Source: an uncultured Eubacteriales bacterium (GTDB lineage Bacteria; Bacillota; Clostridia; Oscillospirales; CAG-272). From it: 6,001 bases of DNA. A program made the translations under genes and the position numbers. The notes below the pieces were generated by a model, which made no database searches, was not told where the DNA came from, and saw nothing but the letters and a program-made list of their open reading frames with translations. Below, in pieces: positions 1 through 4,581 of this stretch. Every line of letters begins with the position of its first letter. The first letter of the stretch is position 1. The stretch lies in the NCBI GenBank assembly GCA_900547725.1, contig URHR01000100.1:1-6001 (forward strand), in the 5' to 3' direction.

Positions 1-17
1 TGAAGGTCTTGAAGGTT

Positions 18-50
18 CTTAGGGGACTTCTCCTTAAGAAGTCCCCTAAG
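18..50. repeat. GC-rich inverted repeat (hairpin), terminator-like stem
   Basis: Arms at 18-31 and 37-50 are perfectly complementary over 14 bp (CTTAGGGGACTTCT on the left), with a 5-nt loop CCTTA. The stem is strong, but there is no T-tract after it on either strand, so a classical intrinsic terminator is not shown. It could end an unseen upstream gene or belong to a dispersed repeat. Two near-copies of GAAGGTCTT sit just before it (2-10 and 11-20). Confidence 0.6.
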
Positions 51-55
51 TGGGG

Positions 56-74
56 CTTGGGGCAACGCCCCAAG
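56..74. repeat. Short GC-rich hairpin
   Basis: CTTGGGGC (56-63) and GCCCCAAG (67-74) pair perfectly over 8 bp around the 3-nt loop AAC. It lies 5 nt after the larger hairpin at 18-50, so the two form a tandem structure. No T-tract follows; the next bases are a pyrimidine-rich C tract. Function is not evident. Confidence 0.5.
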
Positions 75-92
75 GTCTCCCTCCCCCCGTTC

Positions 93-130
93 GACAACCG
101 AACATCAACAATTGTTGATGTTTTGTTGAC
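93..130. promoter_or_regulatory. Palindrome within longer dyad, candidate operator
   Basis: Positions 101-122 are a perfect 22-bp palindrome centred on CAATTG (left half AACATCAACAA). After a 2-nt mismatch on each side the symmetry resumes: GACAAC (93-98) faces GTTGAC (125-130) with 5 of 6 pairs. The segment is AT-rich compared with the surrounding GC-rich DNA, lies about 80 nt before the first start codon, and its right edge overlaps a possible -35 box. This geometry fits a dimeric repressor operator. A weak AT-rich terminator hairpin followed by TTTT is the alternative. The regulator is unknown. Confidence 0.45.
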
Positions 131-157
131 TCAAGGTTGTACTTCATGCGGTAAAAT
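126..157 (+). promoter_or_regulatory. Possible sigma-A promoter for the acyltransferase-glycosyltransferase pair
   Basis: TTGACT (126-131) resembles a -35 box and TAAAAT (152-157) a -10 box, in an AT-rich stretch upstream of the first gene. The spacer is 20 bp, longer than the usual 16-18 bp, so the assignment is weak. If correct, the dyad at 93-130 overlaps the -35 box and could control access to it. Confidence 0.25.
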
Positions 158-204
158 AATGCGATTAGCTGAGTAACCTCTTACACTTCTCATCGGAGGA
201 TAAC

Positions 205-723
205 ATGGAGTTTTTAAGATGTGCGTTGTACCTTTCCGCCCTCGGGGTCTTTTCCTTTCTGGTCGGGCGCATCCTGCCAAAGAGTTGGATACGCGGGGAG
301 TCCTTCCCCTTCCGTACTTACGCAACCGAGGATCGCTTCTATTGCCTGATCCACGTCCGCGTCTGGCAGAGCAAACTGCCCGATATGAGCAGAATGTTCC
401 CTTCGCTCATGCCGCCGAAAAATCTTTCCGGCAGTTACCGTGACCGCTTGCCCCTGATGATCCGCGAAACCTGCGTTGCCGAGCTGACCCATGTCCTGCT
501 CGCAGCCCTCGGCTTCCGTTGCATTGCCATCTGGCCGGGCGTGGGCGGCGTGATTCTGTCGGTTCTGTTTTGCCTTGGAAATCTGCCGTTCGTCATGATC
601 CAACGCTATAACCGCCCACGACTGATCCGTCTTGCAAAATGGGTCGCGGCGCGCGAGTCAGCGCCCGAGGTCGGCGAGCGGGAAGAACGGGAAGAGCGAG
701 AGGTGCAGGAATGCGAGCGCTGA
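205..723 (+). CDS. CrtO-family membrane acyltransferase (glycosyl-4,4'-diaponeurosporenoate acyltransferase-like)
   Basis: This 172-aa protein resembles CrtO, the enzyme that esterifies a fatty acid onto the sugar of a glycosylated carotenoid in staphyloxanthin synthesis. Seen here: an N-terminal hydrophobic segment (residues about 3-24), a V-x-VWQSKLPD block (51-60), RETCVAELTH (87-96, compare CrtO ETKRAELIH), a hydrophobic stretch (about 97-132), and the hallmark NLPFVMIQRYNRPRL (126-140, compare CrtO VQRYNRPRL). Length matches the family (about 165 aa). The C-terminal tail (about 155-172) is low-complexity and rich in Glu and Arg. The start is fixed by GGAGG at 195-199. The last 13 nt overlap the next gene, a glycolipid glycosyltransferase, implying coupled translation and a shared pathway. 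No carotenoid gene is present, so the acceptor is probably another glycolipid; that is inference. Family call is firm, substrate is not. Confidence 0.85.
   Translation: MEFLRCALYLSALGVFSFLVGRILPKSWIRGESFPFRTYATEDRFYCLIHVRVWQSKLPDMSRMFPSLMPPKNLSGSYRDRLPLMIRETCVAELTHVLLAALGFRCIAIWPGVGGVILSVLFCLGNLPFVMIQRYNRPRLIRLAKWVAARESAPEVGEREEREEREVQECER
698..703 (+). promoter_or_regulatory. Ribosome binding site fixing the glycosyltransferase start at 711
   Basis: GAGAGG lies 7 nt before ATG 711, inside the 3' end of the acyltransferase gene. The open frame runs back to an ATG at 639, but the extra 24 residues are Arg/Gly-rich and unlike the family. From 711 the protein begins MRALILSCSIGGGH, the expected N-terminus. 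Confidence 0.6.
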
Positions 724-1850
724 TTCTGAGTTGCAGCATCGGCGGCGGGCATGACGCCTGCGCCCGCGCCGTTTCGGACGAACTGACCGCCCGCGGAAGC
801 GAATGCGTCACGCGCGACGCACTCCGCTTCATCCTTCGCGGACTTCCCGCCCTGTTCTCCCGCAGTCACGTCTGGGTCTACCGCCACACCCCCGCGGTGT
901 TCGGTAAGGTCTACCGCTTCGGCGAAACGCACCCCGCCTCGTTCCGGGAAGGAACTGCCTTCCGCCGCCTGTTCGGGCGCGGAACACGCAAGCTGAAAAA
1001 ATACCTGCTCGACGGCGAATTCGATACGGTCATCTGCACCCACGTATTTCCCGCTATGATGGTCAGCGACGCGTTGCGCGTCTTTCCCGACGGCGTGAAA
1101 AAGCCCACGACCTGTTTCATCGCCACCGATTATACGGGTTCTCCCGGCATGGCGGAATCCGACCTTGACTATTACTTCATTCCCGACCGCTCGCTGGCGT
1201 CCTGCTTCACGGTCGGAAGCATTCCCGCCGACCGGATGCGCCCCTCGGGAATTCCGGTTCGGCGCGCCTTCTACCGCATGATTCCGACCGACGTTGCCAA
1301 GGAGCGCGCGGGGCTTCCCCCCGACTGCCGCCACATGGTGATGATGTGCGGGAGCATGGGATGCGGTCCGATGTACGGGCTGACGCGCCTGTTGGCGGGA
1401 CAGCTCGCCGAAAACGAGCTTCTGACGGTGGTCTGCGGCACGAACAAGCAGCTTTACCGCCGCCTGACGCGCGCCTGCGGAACGTCTGCGCGCGTGCGGA
1501 TTCTTTCCTACGTCAAGGATGTCTCATCTCTGCTGGACAGCGCAGATCTGTATCTGACCAAGCCCGGCGGCATCAGCGTAACCGAAGCGGCGGAAAAATG
1601 TCTGCCGATGATTCTGATTGACACGGTGGCGGGTTGCGAGGACTACAATCTGCAATTCTTCGTCAATCTCGGCGCGGCAAAAACAGCCGATTCCGAGGAA
1701 GCGATCGCCGCGCTTTGTCTGGACACGTTGCGGAGCGACGGTGCGCTGTGCGAAATGTCTGCGGCTTACGATCGTCGCGAAGCGGCGAACGGTGCGCGCT
1801 ACATCTGCGATATTCTTGATCCGCCGCAGAAGGCGGAGGGGGAGGAATGA
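711..1850 (+). CDS. UgtP/MGDG-synthase-like glycolipid glycosyltransferase (GT28)
   Basis: This 379-aa protein belongs to the monogalactosyldiacylglycerol synthase/UgtP family, which transfers sugar from a UDP-sugar to diacylglycerol at the inner face of the membrane. The N-terminal half starts with the family signature SIGGGHD (residues 9-15), part of the lipid-acceptor domain. The C-terminal GT28 nucleotide-sugar domain carries CGSMG (213-217), VVCGTNKQLYRRL, a SYVKDVSSLLDSADLYLTKPGG stretch with the diagnostic PGG at 285-287, then SVTEAAEKCLPMIL. Length matches B. subtilis UgtP (about 382 aa), so it is complete. It overlaps the upstream CrtO-like gene by 13 nt, so both are probably translated together and act in one pathway: glycosylation, then acylation of the sugar. 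The sugar (glucose or galactose), the number of sugars added and the lipid acceptor cannot be read from sequence. No membrane span is obvious, as expected for a peripheral enzyme. Confidence 0.85.
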   Translation: MRALILSCSIGGGHDACARAVSDELTARGSECVTRDALRFILRGLPALFSRSHVWVYRHTPAVFGKVYRFGETHPASFREGTAFRRLFGRGTRKLKKYLLDGEFDTVICTHVFPAMMVSDALRVFPDGVKKPTTCFIATDYTGSPGMAESDLDYYFIPDRSLASCFTVGSIPADRMRPSGIPVRRAFYRMIPTDVAKERAGLPPDCRHMVMMCGSMGCGPMYGLTRLLAGQLAENELLTVVCGTNKQLYRRLTRACGTSARVRILSYVKDVSSLLDSADLYLTKPGGISVTEAAEKCLPMILIDTVAGCEDYNLQFFVNLGAAKTADSEEAIAALCLDTLRSDGALCEMSAAYDRREAANGARYICDILDPPQKAEGEE

Positions 1851-1882
1851 ACGGGCGTAGGCATATCTACCTAAAATGGTGC

Positions 1883-2067
1883 AAAATCCTTTCACGCTTT
1901 TTCTTTGACCATGTAGGCGCAAAGAGAAAAGCACACTTTGCTCCGCAAAGCTGCAAAAAGAAAGCGCCGTATGGGGAGTTTCGCCGCCTGCGGGCGGCGA
2001 CCAGCGCTCCACGGCGCTGGACTCGTGCCGCCTTTTAGAAAAGGCGGGCGAAAACTTTCACTGCTTT
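1883..2067. repeat. Five-stem-loop intergenic element with flanking direct repeats
   Basis: The 258-nt gap between the glycosyltransferase and cyclophilin genes is filled by consecutive inverted repeats. They are: GCTTTTTCTTTG (1896-1907) with 1920-1932, 12 bp with one bulged G; CTTTGC (1936-1941) with 1945-1950, 6 bp; TCGCCGCC (1981-1988) with 1993-2000, 8 bp; CCAGCGC (2001-2007) with 2014-2020, 7 bp; and CCGCCTTTT (2028-2036) with 2039-2047, 9 bp. The first arm can also pair with 1954-1965 (10 Watson-Crick pairs, one G-U, one mismatch), so alternative folds are possible. Imperfect direct repeats (1883-1900 and 2051-2067, AAAA..CTTTCAC.GCTTT) flank the hairpins. The pattern resembles the dispersed GC-rich hairpin elements common between genes in gut Clostridia; copy number cannot be judged from one window. 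It may end the upstream transcript or stabilise mRNA ends. Function is inferred. Confidence 0.55.
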
Positions 2068-2108
2068 GGCGGATACAACTTTAAAAATTCTATAGAGAGG
2101 TAATTACC

Positions 2109-2606
2109 ATGAACAACCCGAAAATCAAGATTACAGTAAAGAACTTCGGCGAGATCACTGCCGAACTGTACCCCGACAAAGCGCCCAAGACGGTGGCGAA
2201 TTTCCTGTCGCTTGTTGACAGCGGCTTTTACAGCGGAACAGTCTTTCACCGCGTGATTCCCGGCTTCATGATTCAGGGCGGCGGCTACGGCGAAGATTTT
2301 GCCGAAAAGGACGCAGGCGCAATCTATGGCGAATTTGCCGCAAACGGCTTTGGCGCAAACGATTTGCACCATGCCCCGGGCGTGCTTTCCATGGCGCGCA
2401 CCTCAGACCCCAACTCCGCGTCCTCCCAGTTCTTTGTGATGCACGGCGACGCAAAGTATCTGGACGGTCAGTATGCGGGCTTCGGAAAGGTCACCGAGGG
2501 AATGGACGTCGTCAACCGCATTGCCACGACCCCCACGCGGACGGTCGGTTGGTATGAAGATGTGCCGTGCGAAACGGTCATGATTGAAAAAATCGAGCGC
2601 GTGTAA
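2109..2606 (+). CDS. Cyclophilin-type peptidyl-prolyl cis-trans isomerase
   Basis: This 165-aa protein is a single-domain cyclophilin, which catalyses cis-trans isomerisation of Xaa-Pro bonds and helps protein folding. The active-site motif FHRVIPGFMIQGG contains the catalytic Arg48 with Phe53, Met54 and Gln56. Further hallmarks are SMARTSDPNSASSQFF (94-109) and a YLDGQYAGFGKV segment (117-128). The Trp that binds cyclosporin in human CypA (W121) is Tyr117 here and the CypA His126 is Tyr122; both changes are frequent in bacterial members and predict weak cyclosporin binding. There is no signal peptide or lipobox, so it is cytoplasmic. Length is normal for the family. The start has AGAGAGG at 2094-2100, 8 nt upstream. 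It follows the hairpin element and precedes the Lrp gene by 27 nt, so it may be first gene of the run, though its job need not relate to the amino-acid genes downstream. Confidence 0.95.
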   Translation: MNNPKIKITVKNFGEITAELYPDKAPKTVANFLSLVDSGFYSGTVFHRVIPGFMIQGGGYGEDFAEKDAGAIYGEFAANGFGANDLHHAPGVLSMARTSDPNSASSQFFVMHGDAKYLDGQYAGFGKVTEGMDVVNRIATTPTRTVGWYEDVPCETVMIEKIERV

Positions 2607-2633
2607 GCTGTTACGCGCCCAAAAGGAGGTTGT

Positions 2634-3116
2634 ATGAACACAAAACTTCTGAAACTGCTCAACAGGGACGCGCGCACCGAGCCTGCCGACCTTGCCGTGA
2701 TGCTCGGCATGACCGAGGAGGAGGTTCGCCGCGAGATTGACGAAATGGAAGCGGCGGGAATCATCCGCGGCTACAAGGCGGTGATCGACTGGGAGCGCCT
2801 GAATGACGCGTATGTGTCCGCCATCATCGAGCTGAAGGTCACGCCGAAGGCGGGACTGGGCTTTGAGGATGTCGCCGCGAAAGTTATGAAGTACCCCGAG
2901 GTTGAGTCGGTCTATCTGATGTCGGGCGTGTACGACCTCAACGTTGTGGTCAAGGGGCGGACTCTGCACGACGTGGCGCGCTTTGTGGCAAAGGAGTTGT
3001 CCACAATTGAATCGGTGACCTCAACCGCCACGCACTTCGTTCTGCGCCGCTATAAGGAAATGGACGTGGAACTGATGGGCGAGGACTCGGACGAACGCGG
3101 GAGTTATCTGCTGTGA
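2634..3116 (+). CDS. Lrp/AsnC-family transcriptional regulator
   Basis: This 160-aa protein has the two-part layout of leucine-responsive/AsnC regulators. An N-terminal winged helix-turn-helix spans residues about 1-50 (ADLAVMLGMTEEEVRREIDEME, then IIRGYKAVID). A C-terminal RAM (ACT-like) effector domain spans about 62-147 (IIELKVTPKAG, then VESVYLMSGVYDLNVVVKG). Such proteins form dimers or octamers that bind amino acids and control nearby metabolic genes. A short acidic tail (MGEDSDERG) ends the protein. A strong AGGAGG at 2624-2629 sets the start. Its stop overlaps the start of the aminotransferase gene, the same order as B. subtilis alaR-alaT, where the Lrp-type regulator controls alanine transaminase. 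By analogy it probably regulates the downstream genes in response to an amino acid, but the effector and operator cannot be read here; no clear operator is visible in the 27-nt gap before it. Confidence 0.92.
   Translation: MNTKLLKLLNRDARTEPADLAVMLGMTEEEVRREIDEMEAAGIIRGYKAVIDWERLNDAYVSAIIELKVTPKAGLGFEDVAAKVMKYPEVESVYLMSGVYDLNVVVKGRTLHDVARFVAKELSTIESVTSTATHFVLRRYKEMDVELMGEDSDERGSYLL
3099..3103 (+). promoter_or_regulatory. Ribosome binding site for the aminotransferase, start ambiguous
   Basis: GGGAG lies 9 nt before GTG 3113 and 12 nt before ATG 3116. Spacing favours GTG (4-nt GTGA overlap with the regulator stop); codon preference favours ATG (1-nt overlap). The products differ by one Met. 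Confidence 0.45.
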
Positions 3117-4294
3117 TGGACTACGCAAAGTTGCTTTCCCCCGTGGTGCAGGAGGTCAAACCCTCCGGCATCCGGAAATTTTTTGACATCGCGAACACGA
3201 TGAAGGATGTCATCTCGCTCGGCGTGGGAGAACCCGATTTTCCGACCCCGTGGGAGATCCGCAAGGCGGGTATCCTCTCGTTGGAGGCGGGAAAAACGCG
3301 CTATACCGCCAATCGCGGTCTGGAACAGCTGCGGGAGGAAATTTCGCACTGGATGGAGCGCAAATACGGGCTTTCCTACGACCCGTCGGACGAGATTCTG
3401 GTCACGGTGGGCGGCTCGGAAGCCATTGACGGGACGATCCGCGCGGTGGTCTGCCCCGGGGATGAGGTCATCATTCCGCAACCGAGCTATGTCTGCTACG
3501 AGCCGCTCGTGCGGCTGTCGGGCGGGATTCCCGTAATTCTGGAAACCACGGCGGAGCATGACTTCCGCGTGACCTCCGAAATGCTGCGCGGCGCGCTGAC
3601 CGACCGCACCAAGCTGCTGATTCTGCCTTATCCCTGCAACCCAACGGGCGGCATTATGGAACGGGCGGATCTGGAAGCGTTGGCGGAAGTCCTGCGCGGA
3701 ACGGACGTACTGGTGCTTTCCGATGAAATCTATTCGGAACTGACCTTCGGCGGCAGACGCCATGTTTCTCCTGCGGCAGTGGAGGGCATGAAGGAGCGCA
3801 CGGTGGTGGTCAACGGGTTCTCCAAGACCTTTTCCATGACGGGATGGCGCATGGGGTTTGCCTGCGGTCCTGCCGGACTGATGGAGCAGATCACCAAGAT
3901 TCACCAGTTTGCCATCATGTGCGCGCCGACGACCGCGCAGTACGCGGCGGTTGAGGCACTGCGGCACGGTGACGACGCGGTGAAGGCGATGAAAGAGGAA
4001 TACGATATGCGGCGGCGGCTGATTGTGGCGGGATTCAACCGTCTGGGGCTTTCCTGCCGCGAGCCGATGGGGGCGTTCTACGCGTTCCCCTGTATCCGAT
4101 CCACGGGGCTGACGAGCGAGGAATTCTGCGAGCGGCTTCTCTACGCCGAGCGGGTGGCGGTGGTCCCCGGGATGGCGTTCGGACAGGGCGGCGAGGGCTT
4201 TATCCGCGCGTCCTATTGCTATTCCACCGACCATATCAAGGAAGCGCTCCGCAGAATCGGGCGGTTTCTTGACACTCTGCAAAAAACGAGGTAA
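3116..4294 (+). CDS. PLP-dependent class I/II aminotransferase (AlaT/AspC-like)
   Basis: This 392-aa enzyme belongs to fold-type I, class I/II aminotransferases, which move an amino group between an amino acid and a 2-oxoacid using pyridoxal phosphate. Seen here: GVGEPDFPTP (36-45), RYTANRGLEQLR (62-73), NPTGG (175-179), SDEIYSELTFGG with cofactor-binding Asp203 and Tyr206, SKTFSMTGWRMGF with the Schiff-base Lys237, and FIRASY with Arg364, the expected binder of the substrate carboxylate. Length is typical and all catalytic residues are present. It overlaps the Lrp-type regulator stop codon, an arrangement like alaR-alaT of B. subtilis, so alanine or a broad aspartate/alanine specificity is likely; this is inferred from context, since class I members cannot be separated by motif alone. 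An alternative start is GTG at 3113. A 5-nt gap links it to the ACT-domain gene. Confidence 0.9.
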   Translation: MDYAKLLSPVVQEVKPSGIRKFFDIANTMKDVISLGVGEPDFPTPWEIRKAGILSLEAGKTRYTANRGLEQLREEISHWMERKYGLSYDPSDEILVTVGGSEAIDGTIRAVVCPGDEVIIPQPSYVCYEPLVRLSGGIPVILETTAEHDFRVTSEMLRGALTDRTKLLILPYPCNPTGGIMERADLEALAEVLRGTDVLVLSDEIYSELTFGGRRHVSPAAVEGMKERTVVVNGFSKTFSMTGWRMGFACGPAGLMEQITKIHQFAIMCAPTTAQYAAVEALRHGDDAVKAMKEEYDMRRRLIVAGFNRLGLSCREPMGAFYAFPCIRSTGLTSEEFCERLLYAERVAVVPGMAFGQGGEGFIRASYCYSTDHIKEALRRIGRFLDTLQKTR

Positions 4295-4299
4295 CAAGC

Positions 4300-4569
4300 A
4301 TGAAAGCAGTTATTACGGTTACGGGCAAGGACAGCGTGGGCATCATTGCCGACGTTGCGGGCGTTTGCGCGAAGTACGGCGCGAATATTCTGGACATCAC
4401 GCAAACGGTGCTGTCGGATTATTTCGCGATGATTATGTTGGCGGCAATCGACGAACTGAAGGTGGATTTCGCGCAGTTTGTGGATTCGCTTGCGGAGCTT
4501 GGCAGATCGCGCGGGTTGGACATCCACACCATGCACGAGGATATTTTCAACACCATGCACCATGTCTGA
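4300..4569 (+). CDS. UPF0237 ACT-domain protein
   Basis: This 89-aa protein is a stand-alone ACT domain of the UPF0237 family. It starts directly with the first strand (MKAVITVTGKDSVGIIADVAGVCAKYGANILDI would span residues 1-33 in outline: strand, the ligand-loop GKDSVGIIADV at 9-19, then helix 1). A second strand follows around 37-48 (VLSDYFAMIML). The C-terminal part (about 55-89) ends MHEDIFNTMHHV, typical of the family. ACT domains usually dimerise and bind amino acids at the loop near Gly14, so this may be a small amino-acid sensor or partner subunit; no enzyme motif is visible. GAGG (4288-4291) overlaps the preceding stop codon, and the UPF0210 gene starts 12 nt downstream. The two families are neighbours in many Firmicutes (for example pneumococcal SP_0238-SP_0239), which suggests a shared but unknown role. 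Confidence 0.92.
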   Translation: MKAVITVTGKDSVGIIADVAGVCAKYGANILDITQTVLSDYFAMIMLAAIDELKVDFAQFVDSLAELGRSRGLDIHTMHEDIFNTMHHV

Positions 4570-4581
4570 GGAGGCGCCCGA

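Noticed and set aside
120..204. Riboswitch or leader peptide before the acyltransferase gene
   Set aside because: The leader is short and AT-rich with no conserved riboswitch core and no small frame with a ribosome site.
639..710. Upstream 24-codon extension of the glycosyltransferase
   Set aside because: The added residues are Arg/Gly-rich and out of family; ATG 711 has a ribosome site and gives the expected N-terminus.
606..1334. 242-aa antisense frame over the glycosyltransferase
   Set aside because: A mirror of GC-rich codons in a clearly real gene; no recognisable domain and low-complexity composition.
1847..2038. 63-aa frame starting at the glycosyltransferase stop codon
   Set aside because: It runs through the hairpin array; its Arg/Lys-rich, repeat-derived product matches no family, and the overlap with inverted repeats explains the open frame.
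2051..2100. Promoter for the cyclophilin gene
   Set aside because: TTTAAA and TATAGA look AT-rich and -10-like, but neither has a good -35 at proper spacing, and TATAGA overlaps the ribosome site.
3104..4297. 397-aa antisense frame over the aminotransferase
   Set aside because: It covers a gene with all catalytic motifs intact; its His/Arg-rich product has no family features.
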